From contig CP073261.1 of NCBI GenBank assembly GCA_019739335.1, forward strand, positions 806,001 through 870,000: DNA of 64,000 nt, given 5' to 3'. The position numbers were made by a program, and so were the translations under genes. The notes beneath the pieces are model-generated. The model did no database searches and was not told the DNA's origin. It was given only the letters and a program-made list of their open reading frames with translations. Every line of letters begins with the position of its first letter. Position 1 is the stretch's first letter. The DNA is from Erythrobacter sp. (GTDB lineage: Bacteria; Pseudomonadota; Alphaproteobacteria; Sphingomonadales; Sphingomonadaceae). Shown here one piece after another: positions 54,021 through 63,781 of this stretch.

Positions 54021-54269
54021 TTACTCTGCGGGAGGCTCGTCTGCTTCCGCCTCATCGGCATCGGCTTCTTCGACCCCGATAACGGGAACGTCCACGGTCC
54101 GTTCCTCGGTGCCGACCGTAACTTCGGGCGTGTCCACGTCATATTCGGGAAGATTGCCGCCCTCGACATTCACATCGGGCATCTCGCCTTCTTCGGTCTG
54201 CTCGACATCGCAAGCGGCGAGCGCCAGCGAAGCGGTGCCGAGGGTGATGGCCATGGCTAATTTACGCAC
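54021..54269 (-). CDS. Small acidic lipoprotein
   Basis: The 82-residue product has a lipobox (LALAAC) after a short basic/hydrophobic start. The mature part is very acidic (repeated E and D, with VDTPEVTV and VDVPVIGVEEADADEAEADE). The start is a GTG at 54269 with AGGAG upstream. No family is recognised. Confidence 0.7.
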   Translation of the reverse strand: MRKLAMAITLGTASLALAACDVEQTEEGEMPDVNVEGGNLPEYDVDTPEVTVGTEERTVDVPVIGVEEADADEAEADEPPAE

Positions 54270-54332
54270 GTCAGTTCTCCTGTTTCTGCAAGCCAAGCAA
54301 CGAACAGGTGGTGGTAATCGTTCCGATTTTCT

Positions 54333-55193
54333 TCACGTCACCCGCTGGACGAAGCCCGCCACCATCGCCTCCGTCTGCGCCTGGTCGCTGCCGATGCAAA
54401 GGCCGGGGCTGAGGTGGTTGTGGCCGGTGAGATAGTGCATTTCGGGCAAGCGGCCCTTGGCTGCGGTCCATTGCTCCACGACCTGTGCGGCCTGCCGGTG
54501 GAAGTCGTCGGGATCGAATTCGGCCACGCTGAACTGCAACGGCACGGGTGAAGCAATCAGCCCAGCAAGCGCCGAGGCTGGCCCCCAGCCCGCCACATCC
54601 TCCCCGTAATAGGCCTTGTTGAAATCGTTCACGGCGCTGGTACGGACATCGTAGATGCCGCTGAGGAACACGGCCCCGGCAATTCCCACGGCATGATCGC
54701 GCGCATGGGCGAGGTAGTTGGCAATATGGCTCGCCCCGGCGCTCTGGCCCATCAGCACGATCCTTGCCGGATCGCCGCCGTGGGCTGCCACATTCGCGCG
54801 CAGCCAATCGACGAACAACCGCATATCCTCCACCCCGCTGGGGAAGCGGTGCGCGGGGGCGAGGCGGTAGGTCATGGTCACCCCCACCCAGCCCATCCGC
54901 GCGGCAAAATCGCCCACGTTGGAATAGAACGGCGAGCTTTCGCTATGCTTGTCCCCCATCACGAAGCCGCCGCCGTGGACGTAGACCAGCACCGGCGCAC
55001 CTGTCGGTGTGCCTTTGGAAAACACGTCGAGCCGGTGGCGCGGGTCGGGACCGTAAGATAGATCGCGCTCAACCTGCGTAGACGGGTCCATGCCAAGATT
55101 GATCGATGCCATTAGCGCCTCCGTGGCGCCGAGCATCGCGGGCGAGAGATCGGGGCCCAGTTCTTCCAGCCTGGCACGCAGTTCAGGCGACAT
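54333..55193 (-). CDS. Alpha/beta hydrolase (HSL-type esterase)
   Basis: The 286-residue protein has the oxyanion motif HGGG at 73-76, a nucleophile Ser 151 in GQSAG (the usual motif is GDSAG) and a late GHNHLS with the probable catalytic His. It fits carboxylesterases of the hormone-sensitive-lipase type. AAGGAG precedes the ATG at 55193. A TonB receptor lies 81 bases upstream on the same strand. Confidence 0.85.
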   Translation of the reverse strand: MSPELRARLEELGPDLSPAMLGATEALMASINLGMDPSTQVERDLSYGPDPRHRLDVFSKGTPTGAPVLVYVHGGGFVMGDKHSESSPFYSNVGDFAARMGWVGVTMTYRLAPAHRFPSGVEDMRLFVDWLRANVAAHGGDPARIVLMGQSAGASHIANYLAHARDHAVGIAGAVFLSGIYDVRTSAVNDFNKAYYGEDVAGWGPASALAGLIASPVPLQFSVAEFDPDDFHRQAAQVVEQWTAAKGRLPEMHYLTGHNHLSPGLCIGSDQAQTEAMVAGFVQRVT

Positions 55194-55274
55194 CTTCAAT
55201 CTCCTTCGTGACGCACTTGTGGAGATCGCCGAGCGATTTCCTGCGCAAATGGGTGGCCAACTGAGCGGGGATCG

Positions 55275-57287
55275 TCAGAAACCGTAGCGCAGGCCTACCC
55301 AGAAAGTCTGCGGCGCGCCCAGATCCATCGATCCGCCCTGGTTGCGAGTAATAATCGTCTCGTCCCACAGGTTCTCCACCCGGCCCACCAGCGACAACTG
55401 CGCTGTCAGCGGGAACTGCGCGAACAGGTCAAGCACGGTGGCGGCGGGGAGCACATCGTCCTCCTGATCGCCTTCAAACTGCTTGGCAACGTGGCGTAGC
55501 GTAGCTGCCACAAGCCCCCCCTCGATATATTCATAGGCACCCGTCAGGCTGGCTGCGAAGGCGGGGGTCTGCGCCGGGCGATTGCCATCCAGCGGTGCCG
55601 CGAACCCATTGCCTGCGACTTCGGCGTCGGTAATCACCAGCGTTCCATTGAGGCTGAACGGCCCGCGCTCGATGTTCGCTGCAAGCTCCAGCCCGGTCGC
55701 CTCGATGGCATCGAGATTGCGCCGTTCGCGCAGGTTGGTGGCTATGGTGACGTTGGCGATGGCATCCTTCACGCGGTTGTCGAAGTATGTCGCGGCGAAG
55801 GAAATGCCCGGCGCTGGCGTCAGGTCCAGCCCCAGCTCCCAGCCCTCCAGCCGTTCCGGAGCAAGCGCGGCATTGGCCTGCGTCGTCACCGGGAACACCA
55901 CGAAGGGGCGGTACAACTCGTTGAGCGTCGGCAGGCGGAAGCCGGAATAGGCGGCGGCACGCAAGGTCACCGCCTCGCTCGCTTCGAACAGCGCACCGGC
56001 GCGCCAGGTCACTTCCCAGTCGGAACGGTCGGCATAACTGTCTTCACGGACTACGCTCCCATCAGCCGCCAGTGCCCGGTAATAGCCGCCGGTAATCGAA
56101 TAGCGATCCGCGCGCACCCCGCCGGTCAATGTGAGCGCACCGACCTGCCAGTCGTTCTCCAGATAGAGGCCCACATCGTCGGTCGCGCCCCCCGCAAACC
56201 GCTCTTCGGTGAGCGCGCCGGTGAAGGCGGAAATCGCGTCCTCGAACAGGTCGCCTTCGGCACGGCGATAGTCCAGCCCGACCCGCAGCGTGTGCGCTTC
56301 GCCAACCGGGGGACGGACTTCGATTTTGCCGCCCATGCCGGCGGACGGGGTATCCTTCTGGTCGAGAACCGGGACAAAGCGGGTCGAGGAAATCACGACA
56401 TTGGTGAAATTGCGCCACTGGCCGTAGGCCAACGCGTCGACCTGCCAAGGCCCCCGGCTGACCACACGCAGCGAGACATCTTGCCCTTCTGAGGAGTTGT
56501 CAGCACCCTGGAAGCGCAGCACGCGGCTGTCCTCAAACGCCAGCACCCGCGCCTGCACTTCGAAGTCGCCAAGCTGCTGCACCACGCGGCCTCCGGCAGA
56601 CCAGCTGTCGTAATTGGCACGGCTGGTGGCGGGCACGCGCTGGTCTTCGGGTGTGGTGAAAAAGCCGTCGCCCCGGTCCCAGCGGCCGTGGATCACCGCG
56701 AACCCGTCACCCAGTTCGGGCGCGAGCGTGGCGCTGAGTTCGGTATCGCCGCGAAAGTTGGCGAGGCCGCTGGCAGTGACGAGGCCGAGGGTGGCGGCAT
56801 CGGCGCTTTCCAGCTCGATCGTGCCCGCCAGCGCGCCCGCGCCGAACGGGCCGGAGCCGCCGCCGCGGGTGACGCGGATGCTGTCCAGCCGTTCGGGCGC
56901 GATGGCGCTGAAGGGGATGTAGCCGAAAAAGGGATCGGCCACCGGCACCCCGTCGAGCAGGATCAGCGCCCGGCTGGTGGCATTGCCCCCGAGCGCGCGC
57001 AGTGTCGCGCCCTGCGCGGAAGGGTTGGACGAGCGGCTGTCCGAACGGCGGAACTGCTGGAACCCGGCGACATTGGCCAGCGCATCCTCCAGCCGCCCGC
57101 TGGCGGTGGTGACAATCTGCTCGCGGTCCAGCTCGACGGTGGAATAGGCGGGCGTGCCGGGCGTATCGGGCAGGCCTTCGCCGAGCACGATGATGGTGTT
57201 CTCTTCCGCCTGCTCGCCCTGCTCCTGTGCAGCGGCTGGGGTGGCGATGAACGGCAGGCAAAAGCCGGCAAGCAGCAGATATTTCAT
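55275..57287 (-). CDS. TonB-dependent receptor
   Basis: The 670-residue receptor has a signal peptide (to AAAQ), a plug with IIVLGEGL and NVAGFQQFRRSDSRSSN, and a barrel that ends VGLRYGF. Size suits siderophore or small-ligand receptors. I chose the ATG at 57287 (MKYLLL); 16 more codons are open upstream. No riboswitch or iron box was recognised. The esterase gene downstream may process its ligand, which is speculation. Confidence 0.9.
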   Translation of the reverse strand: MKYLLLAGFCLPFIATPAAAQEQGEQAEENTIIVLGEGLPDTPGTPAYSTVELDREQIVTTASGRLEDALANVAGFQQFRRSDSRSSNPSAQGATLRALGGNATSRALILLDGVPVADPFFGYIPFSAIAPERLDSIRVTRGGGSGPFGAGALAGTIELESADAATLGLVTASGLANFRGDTELSATLAPELGDGFAVIHGRWDRGDGFFTTPEDQRVPATSRANYDSWSAGGRVVQQLGDFEVQARVLAFEDSRVLRFQGADNSSEGQDVSLRVVSRGPWQVDALAYGQWRNFTNVVISSTRFVPVLDQKDTPSAGMGGKIEVRPPVGEAHTLRVGLDYRRAEGDLFEDAISAFTGALTEERFAGGATDDVGLYLENDWQVGALTLTGGVRADRYSITGGYYRALAADGSVVREDSYADRSDWEVTWRAGALFEASEAVTLRAAAYSGFRLPTLNELYRPFVVFPVTTQANAALAPERLEGWELGLDLTPAPGISFAATYFDNRVKDAIANVTIATNLRERRNLDAIEATGLELAANIERGPFSLNGTLVITDAEVAGNGFAAPLDGNRPAQTPAFAASLTGAYEYIEGGLVAATLRHVAKQFEGDQEDDVLPAATVLDLFAQFPLTAQLSLVGRVENLWDETIITRNQGGSMDLGAPQTFWVGLRYGF

Positions 57288-57382
57288 GGCGTCACACGAT
57301 CCGAAATTGATTTTGTCCGAATCCCTTAGCGACATAAACTTGGCGCGTCACCCCGGCATTGGCAGGCAGGCCGAGAATGAAG

Positions 57383-57904
57383 TCAGTGCGAGACGAGCGA
57401 CAGCGCCTGCCGGAAAATGCTCGCGGCCAGTTGGTCAAAGCAGACGAAGGTGATTGCATCGAACGCGTCCGGGAAATCGCGCAGTTCGGCAAGAGAGCTG
57501 TCGATCGCAACATGGGCAGCTTTTTCCATCGGATAGCCGAAAATTCCTGTGGAGATGGCGGGGAAAGCAATCGTTCTCAGACCATGCTTCCTGGCGATCG
57601 CCAAGGAATTGCGGTGACATTCTGCCAGCTGTCTATCCTCACCATTGTCGCCACCCCGCCAAACGGGGCCGACGGTATGGATGATGTTTCTGGCCGGCAG
57701 CCGATATCCCTTGGTCAGCTTGGCTTGCCCGGTTTTACACCCACCGAGCAGGCGGCATTCGTGCACCAGATCCGGGCCGGCAGCGCGATGGATTGCCCCG
57801 TCCACCCCTCCTCCGCCGAGCAGCGAAGAATTGGCAGCGTTGACCACCGCGTCGACCGCATAGGTAACAATGTTGCCCTGTTCGACGGTGATCGTGTCAG
57901 TCAT
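57383..57904 (-). CDS. Macro-domain ADP-ribose hydrolase (YmdB-like)
   Basis: The 173-residue single macro domain shows VDAVVNAANSSLLGGGGVDGAIHRAAG, where the NAAN and GGGGVDGAI loops bind ADP-ribose, and PAISTGIFGYP in the second half. Such enzymes remove ADP-ribose from proteins or hydrolyse O-acetyl-ADP-ribose. It starts 9 bases after the ALDH stop on the same strand. Confidence 0.93.
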   Translation of the reverse strand: MTDTITVEQGNIVTYAVDAVVNAANSSLLGGGGVDGAIHRAAGPDLVHECRLLGGCKTGQAKLTKGYRLPARNIIHTVGPVWRGGDNGEDRQLAECHRNSLAIARKHGLRTIAFPAISTGIFGYPMEKAAHVAIDSSLAELRDFPDAFDAITFVCFDQLAASIFRQALSLVSH

Positions 57905-57913
57905 TCACCGCCG

Positions 57914-59386
57914 TTAGCCTGACGATGGAAGCGCGTCGAGCAACACCGTCTTCGTCTCCAGGTAGCCCCACAGCCCTTCCTCGCCGCCTTCGCGGCCAAT
58001 CCCCGATTGCTTGTAGCCGCCGAAGGGCGCGGTCCATTCCATCCGCATACCGTTCTGGCCGACCACGCCGGTGCGGATGCGCTTGGCGATGGCGTAGGCG
58101 GCGTTCGCGTCGGTGGTGAACACGCTACCGTTCAGGCCGAAGTCGCTTTCGTTGGCGATGCGGATTGCATCCTCCTCGTCATCCGCCGGTATCAGGCACA
58201 AGACTGGTCCGAAAATCTCCTCCTGCGCAATCTTGCTGCGATTATCGACGTTCGCAAATAGCGTGGGCTGCATGTAATAGCCCTTGTTCAGATGCGCAGG
58301 GCGATGGCCGCCTGTGACGAGCTGCGCGCCCGAAGCCTTGCCCGCCTCGATATACATTTCTACGCGTTCGAGCTGCCGCCGCATCGCCAGCGGGCCGAGC
58401 TGGGTCGCGGGATCGGCGGGATCGCCGATGACCACGCCTTCCATCACGCCCTTGATCGCTTCGGCCAGTTCGTCGTGCCGCGCGCGTGGGACAATGGCGC
58501 GGCTGAGCATCGCGCAGACCTGCCCGCTCATGACGGTGATGGTGTTGCCGAGGATCTGCGCCGCCACTTCGATTGGGAAATCGTCGCGGATGATCGCGGC
58601 GCTCTTGCCGCCCAGTTCCATCGTGAAGCGGGTCATGTTGCCGCCGCAGACGCTGGCGATGTGGCTTCCGGCGGCAGACGAGCCGGTGAAGCTGACCTTG
58701 TCGATCAGGCGCGAATGGATCAGGTGATCGGCGGCCTCGCGGCCAGAAGGGACGAGGTTCACCGTGCCCGGCGGCAGGCCCACCGCCTCGGCGGCTTCGG
58801 CGAGGATATAGGCCTCGAGCGGCGTTTCCGGCGAGGGTTTCATGATGATGACCGAGCCGGAAATGAGCGCGTAGGACACCTTGTTCGCCATGATCCCGAA
58901 CGGCCCGTTCCACGGCGCGATGCCGACGACCACGCCCACGGGTTCGCGGCGGATCACCACCGTGTCCACCGCCATGCCGGGCTTGCGGCTTTCCCATTCG
59001 AAGGTGGTGCCGAGCATGGCCAGCCCGCGCAGGCCTGCCACCGCGCTGCCGTGCATCATTGGCGCAAAGCTGGCGAGCCCGCCGACCTGCGCCGTCCATG
59101 CTGCGGCCAGTTCGGGCACGCGGGCTTCAAGGTAATCGACCATTTCGAGCAGCTTGGCCTGCCGTTCCTCCGGCGGCGTCTGCGGCCATGGCCCATGATC
59201 GAAGGCATGGCGCGCGGCGGCAACGGCCGCGTCCATATCGCGATTGCCCGCCGCAGCGGTGCGGGCGACGATTTCCTCGCTCGCCGGGTTGATCACTTCG
59301 ATGGTCTCGTTTGACAGCGGCCGCACCCATTCGCCGCCGATGAACAGCTTGTCGGGGTGGGCGATGTTTACGCCTTCGGGGGTCAT
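57914..59386 (-). CDS. NAD(P)-dependent aldehyde dehydrogenase
   Basis: The 490-residue enzyme has N160 (PWNGPF), K183 (MKPSPETP), general base E257 (MELGGKS) and catalytic C291 (SGQVCAML). It oxidises an aldehyde to an acid. AGGAGAAGG precedes the ATG. It lies 43 bases downstream of the PQQ dehydrogenase on the same strand, so the pair could convert an alcohol to an acid. Confidence 0.93.
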   Translation of the reverse strand: MTPEGVNIAHPDKLFIGGEWVRPLSNETIEVINPASEEIVARTAAAGNRDMDAAVAAARHAFDHGPWPQTPPEERQAKLLEMVDYLEARVPELAAAWTAQVGGLASFAPMMHGSAVAGLRGLAMLGTTFEWESRKPGMAVDTVVIRREPVGVVVGIAPWNGPFGIMANKVSYALISGSVIIMKPSPETPLEAYILAEAAEAVGLPPGTVNLVPSGREAADHLIHSRLIDKVSFTGSSAAGSHIASVCGGNMTRFTMELGGKSAAIIRDDFPIEVAAQILGNTITVMSGQVCAMLSRAIVPRARHDELAEAIKGVMEGVVIGDPADPATQLGPLAMRRQLERVEMYIEAGKASGAQLVTGGHRPAHLNKGYYMQPTLFANVDNRSKIAQEEIFGPVLCLIPADDEEDAIRIANESDFGLNGSVFTTDANAAYAIAKRIRTGVVGQNGMRMEWTAPFGGYKQSGIGREGGEEGLWGYLETKTVLLDALPSSG

Positions 59387-59429
59387 TGCGGCCTTCTCCT
59401 CTTCACTGAATTCCCGCCTTCGCGCGGCG

Positions 59430-61652
59430 CTAATAATTCGACATGATCGTCAGCGCCTGGCTATCCAGCGGTAGCCCGCGCCGTTGCAGTTCCAGTTCGC
59501 GCTCGCGTAGCGGTCCCTGCACCGAGATAAGGTAGGCCTGGATCGCACGCACCTGTTCGGCGTTCAACCGGTCGGCAAAGCTGGGCATCCCCTGCGGCAC
59601 GAACAGGCCCTGCAGCAGGATCTGTTCGAACCCGGCGTGGATATTCGGGGCCATCCTCCGCAGATCGGGCAGCGGCGCGCGCGGCTGGTTCGAATGGCAG
59701 ATCATGCAGTTTTCGGTGAACAGCGCGTTGCCCATGGCCAAGGTTTCGGGCGTCACGCCCTCGAACTGCGCAGGCGGAGCAGGCGCGGGTTCGATGGGCG
59801 GCAAATCGGCGGGCACGGGCACTTCGCCGCCACCAAGACGGAACACCAGCAGCCGGTTGGCATTGCCCTTTGAATAGGCCGCCGAATAGCCGGGCACGAA
59901 GCCCCAGCCGCCGCCGCCCCAGCCGGTCTGCACGGCGATATATTGCACCCCGTCCACGCTATAGGTCATCGGCGCGGCCATGATGGTGGAGCCGGTTTCG
60001 ACCTGCCACAGGGCTTCGCCCGTATCGCTGTCGCGCGCTAACACCGTGCCTGCGGCGTTGCCGTGGAACACCAGCCCGCTTTGCGTCGCCAGCACCCCGT
60101 GGCGATCCTGCCAGCCAAGGCTGTCGACACTCCACCTGGTCTCGCCCGTCATCGGATCGATGGCGCGCAGCTGGCTGGTGAACGGCTGGTCGAGCACCCA
60201 TTGCCAGCTCGGCAGCGCGCGGACCGCTTCGGCCATCGGTGGCGGCAGCGTGTTGATCGATTGCTGGATGTCGGCGGTGAAGAGGATCGCGGTGCCCGGG
60301 TTGAGGAACTTTTCCTGCCGCTCGGGCGGGGTATTCGGATCGCCGGTGAGGAACAGCAGGTTGCCCATGTCCAGCACGTGAGCGAAATAGGTGTTGCGGC
60401 CCGGATCGTAGGCGGCGGGGTACCAGTTGCGCGCGCCGGGGGAGCCGGGGAAGACGATCTGCGGCTGGTCGCGGTAATCGCTGGTGGCGGGCGTCAGGTT
60501 GGGGCGCTGGGTTTCGTAGTTCCAGCCGTCGGCCCAGTTCATCCGTACGATGGGGTTGGCCTGGTGCACTCGCCCGTCCTCACGGTCGATCACGAAAAAG
60601 AAGCCGTTCTTGGGGGTGTGCAGCACAACCGGGCGCTGTTCGCCGTTGATCTCCTGTTCGGCCAGGATCATCGGCTGGGTCGCGGTCAGGTCCCAGCTGT
60701 CGCCGGGAGTCTGCTGGATGAACCAGTTCATTTCGCCCGATGCGCGGTCCACCGCCACCAGACTGCTGAGATAGAGATTGTCCCCCCCGCCCGGTGAGCG
60801 GACGTGGACATTGATCGGATCGCCGTTGCCGGTGCCGATGATGACCTGGTCGAACTGCGGATCGTAAGTGATCGCATCCCAGGCAGTGCCGCCCAGCCCG
60901 ATGTCGTAGCGCGATGTCTCGCTCCAGGTTTCCAGCGCCGCTTCCAGCGCCGGGCTTTCCTGCGGCCCTTCGGCGGGATCGCGCGGCACGGTGAAGAATC
61001 GCCACGCCTGCTCGCCGTCAGAGACGCGATAGGCAGTGACATAACCGCGCGTATCGTACTCTGCCCCGGCATTGCCGATCACCACGATATCGCCCGCCAC
61101 TTCGGGTGCGCCGGTGACGGTGTAGGCGCGGTCGCGATCGGTTATCGTATCCACCTGCCACGCGATCAAGCCGTCGTCAGCGTTGAGGGCGTAGAGAATC
61201 CCGTCCAGCGCGGCGACGAACACCAGCTTGCCGTCGGGTCCGTCGGCCACCGCTACCCCGCGATTGGCCCAGTCGCAGCAGGCCGAGCGGGTAATCTGCA
61301 TGTCCATTTCGGGCGTGAAGGTCCACAGTTCCGCACCCGTCGCGGCGTTCAGTGCATAGACCTTGCCGAGATTGCCCGAGGTGTACATCACCCCGTCGAT
61401 CACCACCGGCGTGGCTTCCTGCACCCGCTCGCTGCCCAGATCGTATTCCCACGCCAGCCCCAGCTCGCCAACATTGGCGGGGGTGATCGTTTCCAGCCGG
61501 GAGAAATGGCTTTCGGCCCAGTCGCCGCCGGGATTGTCCCAGTTCTCGCCCGCGCCGTAGGCGGCGGTATCGATGGAGGCGGGATCGAAGCTCTCGCTGC
61601 AGGCAGCGAGGGAAAGGCTGGCGGTCAGTGCCAGCACGAATGCGCGGATCAT
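59430..61652 (-). CDS. PQQ-dependent quinohaemoprotein alcohol dehydrogenase, lipoprotein
   Basis: The 740-residue protein has a lipobox (LSLAAC, Cys 18), then an eight-bladed propeller with the vicinal disulfide pair C125-C126 and several W-motif repeats. A C-terminal cytochrome c domain (CMICH, 649-653) follows. It would oxidise an alcohol in the periplasm and pass electrons through haem. I chose the ATG at 61652, which overlaps the upstream stop (ATGA), with GGGGAG ten bases away. Confidence 0.9.
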   Translation of the reverse strand: MIRAFVLALTASLSLAACSESFDPASIDTAAYGAGENWDNPGGDWAESHFSRLETITPANVGELGLAWEYDLGSERVQEATPVVIDGVMYTSGNLGKVYALNAATGAELWTFTPEMDMQITRSACCDWANRGVAVADGPDGKLVFVAALDGILYALNADDGLIAWQVDTITDRDRAYTVTGAPEVAGDIVVIGNAGAEYDTRGYVTAYRVSDGEQAWRFFTVPRDPAEGPQESPALEAALETWSETSRYDIGLGGTAWDAITYDPQFDQVIIGTGNGDPINVHVRSPGGGDNLYLSSLVAVDRASGEMNWFIQQTPGDSWDLTATQPMILAEQEINGEQRPVVLHTPKNGFFFVIDREDGRVHQANPIVRMNWADGWNYETQRPNLTPATSDYRDQPQIVFPGSPGARNWYPAAYDPGRNTYFAHVLDMGNLLFLTGDPNTPPERQEKFLNPGTAILFTADIQQSINTLPPPMAEAVRALPSWQWVLDQPFTSQLRAIDPMTGETRWSVDSLGWQDRHGVLATQSGLVFHGNAAGTVLARDSDTGEALWQVETGSTIMAAPMTYSVDGVQYIAVQTGWGGGGWGFVPGYSAAYSKGNANRLLVFRLGGGEVPVPADLPPIEPAPAPPAQFEGVTPETLAMGNALFTENCMICHSNQPRAPLPDLRRMAPNIHAGFEQILLQGLFVPQGMPSFADRLNAEQVRAIQAYLISVQGPLRERELELQRRGLPLDSQALTIMSNY

Positions 61653-62557
61653 AGCGGCCATGCTCCCCGATACTGTTCGCACACTGATCGCAAGCTGCGC
61701 GGCTTCCTGCCAGTCACCCGCTCCACATCGTTCGAGGCGATATCCATGAAACCCTCGCGGATCGACTGGCCGAAAGTCACCATGCCTTCGCTTGCCCAGG
61801 GGATCGGGCCGTTGGGATCGACATCCGCCGACTTACGCGGCACGCCGAGTGAATCGAAGTAGGCGAACATACCCTGGTCATCGACATCGTGGACCGCAAT
61901 CGGCTTGCCCGCCATGTCCGCAATCAGTGCCATGGCATCGGGAAGCGTCCACAGGTCCGGCCCGGTCACGTCATAGGCCATGTTTTCGTGCCCGTCCTGC
62001 AGCAGCACCGCGACGGCGATGGCAATGCAATCGTCGCGGCTGACAATCGGCACGCGGCCCGTCCCGGCATTTTCGGGCTTGCTGCCAGCGGCCAGTGCCG
62101 GGATCGCCATCGCCGTGGCGACCGCTTCGGCATAGAGGCTGTTGCGCAGGAAAGTGTAGGCCACGCCCGACTGCTCGAGAAGTTCCTCGGTGGCGATATG
62201 ATCGAAGCCTTCGACCGAAGGATTGCCCGGATTGCGGGCTCCGAGCAGCGAAGTGTAGACGATCTGCGAGACCCCCGCCGCCTTGGCCGCCGCGATGGCA
62301 TTGCCGTGCTGGCGCGGGCGCTGCCCCACCAGCGTGGTGGAAATCAGCAGCAGCTTCTCGCCCCCCGCCATCGCCTCGACCAGCCCATCGGGCGAATCGA
62401 AATCGGCAGCGCGAACTTCCGCCCCGCGCGCGGCGAGATCGGCCAGCTTGTCGATCGAACGGCTGAGCGCGATGACCTCTGCCCCTCCATCCAGCAATTT
62501 TTCGGCAGCAGCATGGCCGAACTGGCCCGATGCGCCCGATACGATGATCTTGCCCAA
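61649..62557 (-). CDS. NmrA-like NAD(P)-binding oxidoreductase
   Basis: The 302-residue protein has the dinucleotide-binding motif SGASGQFG near the start and a long NmrA/atypical-SDR domain with VYTSLLGARNP. It resembles quinone oxidoreductase or regulatory NmrA proteins; the substrate is unknown. The start seems to be TTG at 62557 with GGGAGAGAGA upstream. The stop overlaps the PQQ dehydrogenase start. Confidence 0.85.
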   Translation of the reverse strand: MGKIIVSGASGQFGHAAAEKLLDGGAEVIALSRSIDKLADLAARGAEVRAADFDSPDGLVEAMAGGEKLLLISTTLVGQRPRQHGNAIAAAKAAGVSQIVYTSLLGARNPGNPSVEGFDHIATEELLEQSGVAYTFLRNSLYAEAVATAMAIPALAAGSKPENAGTGRVPIVSRDDCIAIAVAVLLQDGHENMAYDVTGPDLWTLPDAMALIADMAGKPIAVHDVDDQGMFAYFDSLGVPRKSADVDPNGPIPWASEGMVTFGQSIREGFMDIASNDVERVTGRKPRSLRSVCEQYRGAWPL

Positions 62558-62738
62558 GTCTCTCTCCCGTCGGCCATCCGCGCACGAGTCAGCCGCTCGC
62601 GCTTTCCCCAGTGGGCCGCGATCATAACGACTGTTACGATTGAGGCAACTGCTCGTGGTGCGCCTTCATCGGATGCTGGCACGGCATTGTTTTGCTGCTA
62701 GACCACTGGCTGCAACAGGGGATTGAAAGGGGCTTTCT

Positions 62739-63251
62739 ATGAGAATCAGGCCTATTGCGGCTGCCGCGATGGTGGCAGGCGGACTGCTGGCGGCTGCACC
62801 AGCACTGGCGCAGAAAGCGGCGGCCTACCCGCCGGTTTACGTGTTGGGCGAGGAGGACGATGCCGATCTACTGTCCTGCGGCACTTCCTACGGTCAGGTT
62901 CTCCGGGCTGCCAGCAATGCCTTCACCGCAGCAGGTGTTCCAATTGGAACGGAACAGATGGCACTCGATCAGCAGGCGCTGACTTTCTACATCAATCTCA
63001 ACATCGCCCCGATCGTCTTCGATGACGGCGAAGATGCCGGATCATGCTACGGCGCGGTGAATGTGCGTTTGTCGAGCTATGCCTTCCTTACGGAACCGGT
63101 GACAGGAACCAGCCGCTTTGCCACACTGGCGTTCTGCATGGATGGCTTCAGCTTTACCCTCACCCGCTCTTCGCTGCGCCGCTCGGTCGACCAGCAGGTG
63201 ACCGAGAAGGTGCAGGCCTGTCTGGCCGAATGGAACGGATCGGCAGCCTAG
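62739..63251 (+). CDS. Secreted protein of unknown function
   Basis: The 170-residue product has a clear signal peptide (cleavage near ALAQK). The mature part has four cysteines (LLSCGTSYG, GSCYGAV, AFCMDG and KVQACL) that could form two disulfides. No family is recognised. GAAAGGGG precedes the ATG. Confidence 0.6.
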   Translation: MRIRPIAAAAMVAGGLLAAAPALAQKAAAYPPVYVLGEEDDADLLSCGTSYGQVLRAASNAFTAAGVPIGTEQMALDQQALTFYINLNIAPIVFDDGEDAGSCYGAVNVRLSSYAFLTEPVTGTSRFATLAFCMDGFSFTLTRSSLRRSVDQQVTEKVQACLAEWNGSAA

Positions 63252-63278
63252 GCAACCTCCACCATATGGCGACGGGGT

Positions 63279-63770
63279 CTAGAGCCAGCGCCTGACACGC
63301 GCGCGGTAATTGCGGAACTCGGCTCCGAACAAGTGTTCGAGCGCGCGTTCTTCCGGGCGGATCTGAAAGCGCGTGATCCACGCAGCGAACAGTAGCGGGC
63401 CGAGCAAGGCCAGCGCATTGCTCAATACCAGCGCGACACTGAGCAGAATCAGCGCCATGCCCAGATACATCGGGTTGCGGGTAAAGCGAAAAATGCCGCC
63501 GGTGACCACGCTGGTCGCCTTTTCGGGGTGAAGCGGATCGACTGTGGTTGCCTTGCGGCGGAAGGCCAGCACGCCCGCCGCCATCGCCGCAAGCCCGGCC
63601 ACGCCAAGCGCGATGCCTGCCAACTGCAACGGTGCGAGATCGGGCCGTGCTGCGATTGGGCCGAATTGGGCAGCCGGGACCCAGCGAGCCGCGGCAAGTT
63701 CAGCGAGCAATACGGCGAACGCCACCACCGGCGGAGGGATCCGGTTTTCGAGAGGATGGGCGCGGGTCAT
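63279..63770 (-). CDS. Isoprenylcysteine carboxyl methyltransferase-like membrane protein
   Basis: The 163-residue protein has about four membrane helices and the family motifs FRFTRNPMYLG and RPEERALEHLFGAEFRNYRARVRRW. Such proteins use S-adenosylmethionine to methylate small or lipid-linked targets. The bacterial substrates are mostly unknown. AAAGGG precedes the ATG. Confidence 0.85.
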   Translation of the reverse strand: MTRAHPLENRIPPPVVAFAVLLAELAAARWVPAAQFGPIAARPDLAPLQLAGIALGVAGLAAMAAGVLAFRRKATTVDPLHPEKATSVVTGGIFRFTRNPMYLGMALILLSVALVLSNALALLGPLLFAAWITRFQIRPEERALEHLFGAEFRNYRARVRRWL

Positions 63771-63781
63771 GTGCCTACCCT

